Part shown: one piece after another, positions 1 through 6,368 of the stretch
Layout of the letters: every line of letters begins with the position of its first letter
How positions within the stretch are numbered: the stretch's first letter is position 1
Source of the DNA: Betaproteobacteria bacterium
GTDB lineage: Bacteria; Pseudomonadota; Gammaproteobacteria; Burkholderiales; SG8-39
DNA length: 7,312 nt
Reading direction: 5' to 3'
NCBI GenBank assembly: GCA_011391295.1
Contig: JAABQT010000071.1
Location: 1 to 7,312, forward strand
Notes under the pieces: generated by a model
The model's database searches: none
The model's input: the letters and a program-made list of their open reading frames with translations, nothing else
What the model was told of the DNA's origin: nothing
Program-made: the position numbers and the translations under genes

Positions 1-1872
1 TGTCTCGCGCCAGCCACCCTCGAACCAGGTTTTCCGAGATCGCGGGGCATGAGGCGCCCCGCGATCTGAAAGAACCCCAAGGTTGAAGCGTGGGCGCAGG
101 CCGATCACGGCCGTATGCACGTTGACCAGCATCGCGCGGATTTCCGGCAGTTCCACTGCGAATCGTTCCCAGTACGCTTTTTCGAACAACTGCTGCAGCA
201 CGTCCCGTGAGACCTCGGCGCCGGGGAGGGCGACCTTCAACATATGGGTCTGCCCTTGGAACTGCATGTCGGCGCTGTGCAGCAGGCGCAGTCCCTCGAT
301 CGCCAGTCCTTCGCGTTCGAGCAGCTCCTTGCCGGCCGAAACCTGCTGCTGAATTACTGAGTTAACGTGTGTGATATCAATATCTTGAACAGGTTTGTTC
401 ACAGTATTGACGAAGTCGTGCCGAAGATCTGCGACGACGCAACCCAAGGCATTGGTGATGCCGGGCCGGGCCGGTATCAGGAGCTTGGGGATTCCCAGCT
501 CTCTGGCGATGGCCGCCGCATGCAAAGGCCCGGCGCCGCCGAACGCGAACAGCACGAAGTCGCGGGGATCGTGGCCGCGGGCCAGCGACACCATGCGCAT
601 CGCACCGGACATGCGGTCGTTGGCGACGCGCAGGATGGCGGCAGCCGCCTGGGTCGCATCCAGCCCCAGCGGCCTGCCGACTTTTTCCAGGATCTGGCGC
701 TGGATATGCTCCAGGTCCGCGGCGCCCTTCACGCCGAGCAGCGCTCCGGGGTTGAGGCGCCCCAGGACCAGGTTCGCGTCGGTGATGGTCGGCTCGGTGC
801 CGCCGCGTGCGTAGCAGATCGGTCCGGGGTGTGCGCCGGCGCTCTTGGGCCCCACGCGCAGCAAACCGTCTTCGCCCACGTAGGCGATCGATCCGCCGCC
901 GGCGCCGATGGTGTGCACATCGACCATCGGCACGTGGACCGGCATGGCGTACTCGAGCTCGAGCTCGGAGGACACCTCTGGCACGCCGTCCCGGATCAGG
1001 CCGACGTCGGTCGAGGTGCCGCCCATGTCGTAGGTGATCGCGTTGGGGTAGCCGGCGGCGCTGGCCGAATAGGCCGCCGCGATGACCCCGGAGGCGGGCC
1101 CCGACATCACGGTATTGGCCGCGTTTTCGGCGGCGACGGCCGCCGAAACGGTGCCGCCATTGCCCTGCATCACCAGCAGATCCCGGGAAAAGCCGCGGCG
1201 CTTGAGCGCCGAGCGCAGTTGCGCGAGGTATCGATCCAGGATCGGTTGCACGCTGGCGTTGACAGTGGCGGTGACGCCACGCTCGTATTCGCGGTATTCC
1301 GACAGCACGGCGTGGCCGGCGGTGACGTAGGCGTTGGGCCAGGACTCCCGGGCGAGCGCGAGAGCGCGCTGTTCGTGCGCCGGATTGATGTAGCTGTGCA
1401 GGAAGTGGATCACCAGGGACTCGCAGCCCGCCGCCAGCAGCCTGCGCACCGCGTCGCGCGTCGCAGCCTCGTCCAGCGGCACGACCGGTTCGCCTTCCGC
1501 ATCCATGCGCTCCGGTACTTCCAGCCGCAACTCGCGCGGGATCAGCGGCTCGAACCAGCCTTTGAGTCCATAGGGACGAGGCCGCGTGCGGCGGCCCAGT
1601 TCCAGCACGTCGCGAAAGCCTTGCGTGGTGATGAGGCCGGTCCGGGCCAGTTTGCGTTCCAACAATGCGTTGGTGGTGGTGGTGGTGCCGTGCACGATCA
1701 GTGCCAGCTCGCCGAACGCGACCTGCGCCTCGTCCAGCGCCGCCAGCACCCCGTGGGCCTGGTTTTCCGGGGTGGTCGGCACCTTGGCGAGGCGCACTTC
1801 GCCGCTGGCCGAGTCCAGCGCGATCAGGTCCGTGAACGTGCCGCCGACGTCGATGCCCGCGATCCAGCTCAT
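1..1872 (-). CDS. hyuA: ATP-dependent hydantoinase/5-oxoprolinase family subunit A (HyuA), 3' end cut by window edge
   Basis: This frame is open from the ATG at 1872 to the window edge, giving 624 residues with no stop; family members usually have about 680-720, so only a C-terminal tail is missing. The protein starts with the ASKHA phosphate-1 motif DVGGTFTD (residues 8-15), followed by HGTTTTTNALLE (61-72), the second phosphate motif DMGGTSTD (282-289), a TIGAGGGS segment, a conserved GPKSAGAHPGP stretch and FGGAGPLHA (444-452). This order is typical of HyuA/OplA proteins, which use ATP to open hydantoins, 5-oxoproline or lactams, or to drive related carboxylations, usually with a HyuB partner in the cytoplasm. 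HyuB is probably past the left edge. The start overlaps the livF stop as ATGA, and a GAGGAG lies 11 bases upstream, so it belongs to the transporter operon. The substrate cannot be read from the sequence. The gene contains a 12-bp palindrome (37-67) and an A+T-rich island (351-410), but its frame is intact through both. Confidence 0.93.
   Translation of the reverse strand, partial: MSWIAGIDVGGTFTDLIALDSASGEVRLAKVPTTPENQAHGVLAALDEAQVAFGELALIVHGTTTTTNALLERKLARTGLITTQGFRDVLELGRRTRPRPYGLKGWFEPLIPRELRLEVPERMDAEGEPVVPLDEAATRDAVRRLLAAGCESLVIHFLHSYINPAHEQRALALARESWPNAYVTAGHAVLSEYREYERGVTATVNASVQPILDRYLAQLRSALKRRGFSRDLLVMQGNGGTVSAAVAAENAANTVMSGPASGVIAAAYSASAAGYPNAITYDMGGTSTDVGLIRDGVPEVSSELELEYAMPVHVPMVDVHTIGAGGGSIAYVGEDGLLRVGPKSAGAHPGPICYARGGTEPTITDANLVLGRLNPGALLGVKGAADLEHIQRQILEKVGRPLGLDATQAAAAILRVANDRMSGAMRMVSLARGHDPRDFVLFAFGGAGPLHAAAIARELGIPKLLIPARPGITNALGCVVADLRHDFVNTVNKPVQDIDITHVNSVIQQQVSAGKELLEREGLAIEGLRLLHSADMQFQGQTHMLKVALPGAEVSRDVLQQLFEKAYWERFAVELPEIRAMLVNVHTAVIGLRPRFNLGVLSDRGAPHAPRSRKTWFEGGWRET
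37..67. repeat. Perfect 12-bp inverted repeat inside hyuA
   Basis: AGATCGCGGGGC (37-48) and its exact reverse complement (56-67) flank a 7-base loop. The arms are mostly G/C, so the hyuA message can form a stable hairpin. It encodes LSDRGAPHAPRS, in a part of the protein that looks like a linker before the conserved C-terminal WFEG segment. No U tract follows on the minus strand, so it does not look like a terminator. Confidence 0.8.
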
Positions 1873-2552
1873 ACCTGCTGGTACTCCTCGCGCACTTCGT
1901 CCAGCGTACCCGAGCGCCGCAACTGCCCTTTTTCGATCACGTAGGCGCGATCTGCCACCAGGCGCGCGAAGTGCAGGTTCTGTTCGCACAGCAGCACCGT
2001 CAAGCCCTGGGCCTTCAGCTCGCGGATGGTGCGCGCCATCTGCTCGACGATCACCGGTGCGAGGCCTTCAGAGGGCTCATCGAGCAAAATGGCGCGGGGA
2101 TTGCCCATCAGCGTGCGCGCAATGGTGAGCATCTGCTGCTCGCCGCCGGACATGCGCGCGCCCAACCGGTCCTGCATGCGGCCCAGATTGGGGAACAATT
2201 CGAACAGCTTCGCCGGCGTCCAGCGCGGCGCGCCCTCGCGCGGCGGCTGGCGGCCGATTTCCAGGTTCTCCATCACGGTGAGATCGGTGAAGATGCGCCG
2301 GTCCTCCGGCACGTAACCCACACCGAGCCGCGCGATCTGGTAGGGCTGCAGGTGCTGGATCGGCCGGCCGTCGAAGCGTATCTCGCCAGACCGGGGCCGC
2401 ACCAGCCCGATGATGCACTTCAGCGTCGTGGACTTGCCGGCGCCATTGCGCCCCAGGAGCACGGCCACCTGGCCCGCGTGCGCTTCGAACGACACGTCGA
2501 AGAGGATGCGCGCGCGCCCGTAGGCGGCATCGAGTCCTGAGACTTCAAGCAT
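1869..2552 (-). CDS. livF: Branched-chain amino acid-type ABC transporter ATP-binding protein LivF
   Basis: The product has 227 residues and is one of the two cytoplasmic ATPases powering the LivHM permease. Visible motifs are Walker A GRNGAGKS (34-41), the signature MSGGEQQ (134-140), Walker B AILLDEP (154-160) and the switch segment CEQN (189-192), where LivF proteins carry Gln in place of the usual His. GYVPEDRRIF (79-88) is also characteristic of LivF. A longer open frame reaches an ATG at 2588, but the family N-terminus MLEVSGLDAAYG begins at the ATG at 2552, which I chose. That start sits inside the last codons of livG (8-base overlap) with a weak GGGGA seven bases upstream, suggesting translational coupling. 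The TGA stop overlaps the hyuA start. The length is normal and no key residue is missing. The assignment to the family is secure; the transported substrate is not known. Confidence 0.95.
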   Translation of the reverse strand: MLEVSGLDAAYGRARILFDVSFEAHAGQVAVLLGRNGAGKSTTLKCIIGLVRPRSGEIRFDGRPIQHLQPYQIARLGVGYVPEDRRIFTDLTVMENLEIGRQPPREGAPRWTPAKLFELFPNLGRMQDRLGARMSGGEQQMLTIARTLMGNPRAILLDEPSEGLAPVIVEQMARTIRELKAQGLTVLLCEQNLHFARLVADRAYVIEKGQLRRSGTLDEVREEYQQV

Positions 2553-3291
2553 CGCCAGTCCCCAGATAGACCTCACGCACGCGCGCATCCGCCCGCACCG
2601 CGTCGGGCCGCCCCGCCGCGATCAGCTCGCCGCCGGACAGCACGATCACGCGGTCGGCGTGCGTGAACACCACGTCCATGTCGTGCTCGGTGAACAGCAC
2701 TGCGATACCGCCGCTGCGCGCGAGTTCCGCGGCGAGCTGCATCAACTCGTTGCGCTCGCGCGGCGCCATGCCGGCGGTAGGCTCGTCCATGAGCAGCAGG
2801 CGCGGCCGGTTGGCGAGCGCCACGGCCAGCTCGACACGCTTCAAGTCGCCGTAGGCGAGCACCGCGCAGGGCCGGTCGGCCTGCTCGCGCATGCCGACCC
2901 GGGCCAGCAGTGCGTCGGCGTCATCGGCGTAACTGCGCGTGGCCAGTGCCGTCAGCGACCACAGGCGCCGGTGGTGGGACAGCAGGGCCATCTGGACGTT
3001 TTCGCGCACCGTCATCGAACCGAAGGTGGCGGTGATCTGGAAGGTACGCCCCACGCCCAGCCGCCAGATCTGCCGCGGCGTGAGGCCGAGCAGGCTGCGG
3101 CCCTCGAACTCCACGCTGCCGGCATCGGGCGTCACCTGCCCATTGAGCATGTTGAAGCAGGTGGTCTTGCCCGCGCCGTTCGGCCCGATCATCGCCAGCA
3201 GTTCCCCGGCGGCGACCACGAAGCTCACGTCGCGCACGGCCTGCACGCCGCCGTAGGCTTTCGCCAGATTGCGGATGGCGAGGACCGTCAT
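2545..3291 (-). CDS. livG: Branched-chain amino acid-type ABC transporter ATP-binding protein LivG
   Basis: The product has 248 residues and is the second cytoplasmic ATPase of the importer. It shows Walker A GPNGAGKT (36-43), a Q-loop Gln in GRTFQ (Q85), the LivG-type signature LAYGDLKR (145-152, in place of LSGGQ), Walker B LLLMDEP (165-171) and the switch His in TEHDMDVVF (H203). The TEHDMD segment and the AYGD signature separate LivG from LivF. The open frame extends upstream to 3822, but that part is an out-of-frame reading of livHM. The homologous N-terminus MTVLAIRNLAKAYGG starts at the ATG at 3291, which overlaps the livHM stop as ATGA. I see no good Shine-Dalgarno sequence; instead a perfect 7-bp hairpin (3293-3309) sits just before the start codon, so translation probably depends on ribosomes coming from livHM. 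Its last bases overlap livF. Confidence 0.95.
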   Translation of the reverse strand: MTVLAIRNLAKAYGGVQAVRDVSFVVAAGELLAMIGPNGAGKTTCFNMLNGQVTPDAGSVEFEGRSLLGLTPRQIWRLGVGRTFQITATFGSMTVRENVQMALLSHHRRLWSLTALATRSYADDADALLARVGMREQADRPCAVLAYGDLKRVELAVALANRPRLLLMDEPTAGMAPRERNELMQLAAELARSGGIAVLFTEHDMDVVFTHADRVIVLSGGELIAAGRPDAVRADARVREVYLGTGDA

Positions 3292-5111
3292 CGCGCGAAT
3301 CTTTCGCGCAGGAAACCGGTGACGCCCTGGGGAAATACCAGCACCAGCACCAGCACGATCGCGCCCATCACTGCGCGCCAGTAATCGATGCCGCGCGACA
3401 CCGCGTCCTGCAGCCAGGTAAGCAGCGCCGCGCCCCAGACCGGTCCGGTGAGGGTCTGGATCCCGCCCAGCAGCACCATGACCAGGCCATCCACCGATCG
3501 CGGTACCGCCAGCGCCTCGGGCGAGATCGACCCCTTGGAAAACGCGAACAGCGCGCCCGCCAGCCCGGCGAACAGTCCGGCGAACACGAACGCCGCCCAC
3601 TGTTGCGCCCGCACGTCGATGCCGATCGCGTCCGCGCGCAGCGGCGAATCGCGCCCGGCACGCAGCGCATAGCCGAACGGTGCGTGCAGCACGCGCCACA
3701 GCAGCGCAATTGCGCCGACGCAGGTGGCGAGCGTGAGGTAGTAGTACGCCGTCTTGCTCGACAGCCAGGACGAGGGCCAGATGCCGATCAGGCCGTTCGA
3801 GCCGCCGGTGAACGCGTCCCATTGGAACATCACCGACCAGGTGATCTGCGCAAACGCGAGCGTCAGCATCGCCAGGTACACCCCGGAGAGGCGCACGCAG
3901 AACCAGCCGAAGACCAGCGCGCCGCAGACCGCGAGCAGGGGTGCCAGCGCCAGCGCCAGCTCCATGGGCAATCCGCCCTTGAGCAGCAGCAGGCCGGCGC
4001 CGTAGGCGCCGAGGCCGAAATACGCGGCGTGGCCGAAGGAATGCAGGCCGCCGGGTCCCATGATGAAGTGCAGGCTGACCGCGAACAGCGCGAACACCAG
4101 GATGTCGGTGAGCAGCACCAGCGTATAGCCTGCCGAGAGCAGGGGCACCAGGGCCAGCATCATTGCCATGCCGCCGAGCGCCGCCAGGGCTTTGCGCGTG
4201 GGGAAGGCCAGCGGCAGCTCCACGGTGCCGGGGCCGCGCGATTGGGCGGGCATGCGGCCGAGCAATCCCCAGGGCCGGATCACCAGCACCACCGCCATGA
4301 CGATGAATTCAACCACCAGGGTGATCTTCGAATACCCCAGACCGATGCAGAACGACTTGATTTCGGCGATGAGCAGGGCGGCGAGAAAGGCACCCGGGAT
4401 CGAGCCCAGGCCGCCCACCACCACCACGACGAAGGCGTCCGAAATGATTTGCAGGTCGATGAACAGGGTGGCCGGTTCGCGCGGGATCTGCACTGCGCCA
4501 CCCAGCCCGGCGAGCAGCGCGCCGAGCGCGAATACGCTGGTGAACAGCCAGCGCTGATTCACACCCAACGCCCCCGCCATCTCGCGGTCCTGCGTTGCCG
4601 CACGCACCAGCGTGCCCCAGCGCGTACGCCTGAGGAGGAACCAGAGCGCACCGAGCACCAGTGGACCGAAGCCGATCAGGAACAAGTCGTACTCGGGGTA
4701 GCGCAGGCCCGCGATGCGCACGGCGCCGTCCATGCCCGGCGCCCTGGGCCCGAGGAGGTCTTCCGGACCCCACGCCCAGAGCGTGAAGTCCTTGATCACC
4801 AGCACCAGCGCGAAAGTGGCAAGCAGCTGCAGCAATTCCGGCGCCGCGTACAACCGGCGCAGCAGCGTCGCCTCGACCAGCGCGCCGAAGGCGGCGACGG
4901 CGAGCGCGGCGAGCGGAACGCTCCACCAGAAACCGAGCATCGGCGCCAGGGCGACCGCCAGGTACATGCCGAGCATGAACAGCGATCCGTGCGCGAAATT
5001 GACGATGCGCGTGACCCCGAAGATCAACGACAGCCCAGCGGCCACCAGGAACAGCGACGAGGCGCTCGCCAGGCCGTTCAGGAACTGGATCAGGATCGAG
5101 GAGGCGGACAT
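3288..5111 (-). CDS. livHM: Fused LivH-LivM permease of branched-chain amino acid-type ABC transporter
   Basis: This one 607-residue chain contains both inner-membrane permease subunits, which are separate proteins of about 300 and 330-420 residues in E. coli. Residues 1 to about 290 are LivH-like: the start ILIQFLNGLASASSLFL, then VNFAHGSLFMLGMY (37-50), the ATQDREMAGALGVN coupling loop (172-185), VVVVGGLGSIPGA (229-241) and an IRPWGLLGR end (278-286). Residues from about 305 are LivM-like: LHFIMGPGGLHSFGHAAYFGLGAYGAG (347-373, quoted by position), a GRDSPLRADAIGID coupling loop (486-499), MVLLGG (545-550) and an FPQGVTGF end (593-600). Many hydrophobic segments run throughout. The ATG at 5111 is chosen because it opens the first membrane segment and the next in-frame Met (residue 46) would lose it. 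No Shine-Dalgarno sequence is visible: the eight U residues of the preceding inverted repeat end two bases before the AUG's second base. The stop overlaps livG. Such fusions occur in other proteobacteria. Confidence 0.93.
   Translation of the reverse strand: MSASSILIQFLNGLASASSLFLVAAGLSLIFGVTRIVNFAHGSLFMLGMYLAVALAPMLGFWWSVPLAALAVAAFGALVEATLLRRLYAAPELLQLLATFALVLVIKDFTLWAWGPEDLLGPRAPGMDGAVRIAGLRYPEYDLFLIGFGPLVLGALWFLLRRTRWGTLVRAATQDREMAGALGVNQRWLFTSVFALGALLAGLGGAVQIPREPATLFIDLQIISDAFVVVVVGGLGSIPGAFLAALLIAEIKSFCIGLGYSKITLVVEFIVMAVVLVIRPWGLLGRMPAQSRGPGTVELPLAFPTRKALAALGGMAMMLALVPLLSAGYTLVLLTDILVFALFAVSLHFIMGPGGLHSFGHAAYFGLGAYGAGLLLLKGGLPMELALALAPLLAVCGALVFGWFCVRLSGVYLAMLTLAFAQITWSVMFQWDAFTGGSNGLIGIWPSSWLSSKTAYYYLTLATCVGAIALLWRVLHAPFGYALRAGRDSPLRADAIGIDVRAQQWAAFVFAGLFAGLAGALFAFSKGSISPEALAVPRSVDGLVMVLLGGIQTLTGPVWGAALLTWLQDAVSRGIDYWRAVMGAIVLVLVLVFPQGVTGFLRERFAR
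3293..3309. repeat. Short hairpin directly before the livG start
   Basis: GCGCGAA (3293-3299) and TTCGCGC (3303-3309) are exact reverse complements with a 3-base loop, formed from the last codons of livHM (RERFAR). The stem ends one base before the livG ATG, where a ribosome-binding site would normally be. It could block independent initiation and so couple livG translation to livHM. Confidence 0.5.
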
Positions 5112-5173
5112 GAAAAAAAAGGGGACAGACCCCATTTGCGTTTTTGCAAATGGGGTCTGTCCCCCTTTTTTCA
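5111..5173. repeat. REP-like inverted repeat filling the livK-livHM junction
   Basis: The left arm GGGGACAGACCCCATTTGC (5121-5139) and its exact reverse complement (5146-5164) form a 19-bp perfect stem with a 6-base loop (5140-5145). Outside the stem are eight A residues (5113-5120) on one side and one extra C followed by six T residues on the other. The symmetry continues to a TGA at each end. Each arm also holds its own smaller imperfect palindrome (GGGG-ACAGA-CCCC). The element is exactly as long as the space between the two genes: its right end contains the livK stop codon and its left end supplies the first base of the livHM ATG. The GGGGACAGACCCC core matches, from memory and unchecked, a dispersed palindrome seen in many proteobacterial genomes, sometimes linked to REP-associated tyrosine transposases. 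No such transposase gene is in this window. Confidence 0.85.
5113..5164 (-). terminator. Possible intrinsic terminator or attenuator within the operon
   Basis: Read on the minus strand, the 19-bp stem (5164-5146 paired with 5139-5121) is followed immediately by eight U residues (5120-5113), the form of a strong Rho-independent terminator. The lower half of the stem is G/C-dense next to the U tract, as in efficient terminators. It lies after the binding-protein gene and before the permease, so a partial terminator here would give more binding protein than membrane complex, a ratio common in ABC importers. In the opposite direction the same stem is followed by six T residues, so it could also stop antisense transcription. 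It could instead act mainly by protecting the 3' end of the livK message. The structure is seen; the activity is inferred. Confidence 0.5.
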
Positions 5174-6358
5174 GTCTTTGCGCATGGCGCGCACTTCCGC
5201 GAACGAGGGCAGGAAAAGCGCACCGTCGGCAAAGCGCCAATTGACCATTACCCCCTGGCCGCCTTTCTTCGAGATCTGCCCGACATAGGCGCCCATGGTG
5301 GACTGATGGTCGACCGCGCGGTACACGATCGGCCCGATCGGCGTGTCCATTTCCAGGCCCTTGAGCGCCGCGATCAGCTTCTCGGGTTCGGTGGAGCCGG
5401 CCTTCCTGATCGCGTTGGCGACCGTGTACATGGTGGAGTAGCCGACCACCGAGCCCAGGCGCGGGTAGTCCTTCCACTTCGCCTGGTAGGCGGCGAGGAA
5501 CTTGCGGTGCGCGGGCGTCTTGATCTCGGCCCAGGGGTAGCCGGTCACCCACCATCCCTCGGGCGTCTCGTCCTTGAGCGTATCGAGGTATTCGGGCTCG
5601 CCGGCGAGCAGATTGAACACCGTCATGTTCTTGAACAGCCCGCGGATATTGCCTTCGCGCACGAATTTCTGCAGGTCTGCGCCGAACAGCGCGCTGAAGA
5701 TGGCGTCGGGCTTGGCTTCCGCCAGCGCCTGCACCACCGAACCCGCTTCGATCTTGCCGAGCGCCGGCGCCTGCTCGGCGACGTACTGAGCGCCCGGCTG
5801 GGCCTGCGTCAGCAGGTTCTTGAACGACTTGGCGGCGGACTGCCCGTACTCGTAATTCGGGTAGACGATCGCCCAGCGGGTCTTGTTCAGCTTCGCGGCT
5901 TCGGGGACCAGCATCGCCACCTGCATGTAGGTCGAGGGCCGCAGGCGGAAGGTGTAGCGGTTGCCGTTTTCCCACACGATCTTGTCGGTGAGGGGTTCGG
6001 CGGCGATGAACACGATTTTTCTCTGGTTGGCGAGGTTGGACACCGCCAGGCCGACGTGCGAGGCGAAGGTGCCCATCAGCACCGACACGTTCTCGCGCGT
6101 GATCAGTTCCTCGGCGACGCGCACCGCGTCCCCCGGATTGCCGCCGTCCTCGCGCGATATGACTTCGAGCTTGCGCCCCTTGATGCCGCCGGCGGCATTG
6201 ATCTCCTGCAGCGCCAGTTCCCAGCCTTTCTTGTAGGGCTCGAGGAACGCCGGGAATACCTTGTAGCTGTTCAGTTCCCCGATCTTGATGGTCTGGGCCT
6301 GGGCGCCGAATGCGGCGAGCGCTGCGGCCGCCATTCCTAATGCAAGTCTGAGCTTCAT
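5171..6358 (-). CDS. livK: Periplasmic substrate-binding protein, branched-chain amino acid ABC transporter type
   Basis: The product has 395 residues. It starts with a Sec signal peptide: basic MKLR, a hydrophobic Ala/Leu-rich core and an AQA cleavage site after residue 21. The mature part begins QTIKIGELNSYK and follows the type 1 periplasmic-binding fold (Peripla_BP_6): LALQEINAAGGIKGRKLEVI, then the EDGGNP and LITRENVSVLMG segments of the first lobe, NYEYGQSAAKSFK leading the second lobe, and a final WRFADGALFLPS strand region. Its role would be to capture the ligand in the periplasm and deliver it to LivHM. Family members bind amino acids, amides, urea and aromatic acids, so the symbol gives the family and not the ligand. 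GGGAG (6368-6364) lies five bases before the ATG, a good ribosome-binding site overlapping the nicotinamidase stop. The gap to that gene is nine bases. Its TGA stop lies in the end of the inverted repeat. Confidence 0.93.
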   Translation of the reverse strand: MKLRLALGMAAAALAAFGAQAQTIKIGELNSYKVFPAFLEPYKKGWELALQEINAAGGIKGRKLEVISREDGGNPGDAVRVAEELITRENVSVLMGTFASHVGLAVSNLANQRKIVFIAAEPLTDKIVWENGNRYTFRLRPSTYMQVAMLVPEAAKLNKTRWAIVYPNYEYGQSAAKSFKNLLTQAQPGAQYVAEQAPALGKIEAGSVVQALAEAKPDAIFSALFGADLQKFVREGNIRGLFKNMTVFNLLAGEPEYLDTLKDETPEGWWVTGYPWAEIKTPAHRKFLAAYQAKWKDYPRLGSVVGYSTMYTVANAIRKAGSTEPEKLIAALKGLEMDTPIGPIVYRAVDHQSTMGAYVGQISKKGGQGVMVNWRFADGALFLPSFAEVRAMRKD

Positions 6359-6363
6359 TTCAT

Positions 6364-6368
6364 CTCCC
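6364..6368 (-). promoter_or_regulatory. Ribosome-binding site of the substrate-binding protein gene
   Basis: GGGAG on the minus strand lies five bases before the ATG at 6358 and shares its first base with the TAG stop of the nicotinamidase gene. It supports the start at 6358 and contrasts with livHM, which has no such site. Confidence 0.75.

Noticed and set aside
367..1944. Long plus-strand open frame of 525 codons opposite hyuA
   Set aside because: It is antisense to an intact family member with all its motifs, and its product is a Gly/Ala/Arg/His-rich composition typical of the reverse frame of G/C-rich codons.
2553..2588. Twelve-residue N-terminal extension of LivF from an ATG at 2588
   Set aside because: LivF proteins begin at MLEVSGL; the extension lies inside livG and matches nothing in the family.
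3334..3360. Repeated CAGCAC-type units near the end of livHM
   Set aside because: They encode a Leu-Val membrane stretch (LVLVLVLVF) and are explained by protein composition.
5113..5171. End of the operon, with the stem as a simple terminal terminator
   Set aside because: The genes on both sides belong to one transporter and point the same way, and no new promoter is visible between them, so partial termination is more likely than a full stop.
3603..5288. Plus-strand open frame of 561 codons opposite the permease
   Set aside because: The product is almost entirely Gln/Arg/Glu/Ala/His, as expected from the complement of Leu/Ala/Val-rich membrane codons, and it crosses the inverted repeat without regard to gene borders.
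5112..5975. Extension of the permease frame upstream to give an 895-residue protein
   Set aside because: The added part is an out-of-frame reading of the binding-protein gene and the repeat; true LivH sequence begins at the ATG at 5111.
5144..6340. Plus-strand open frame of 398 codons opposite the binding-protein gene
   Set aside because: It mirrors a well-supported gene with a signal peptide and ribosome-binding site and has no recognisable domain.
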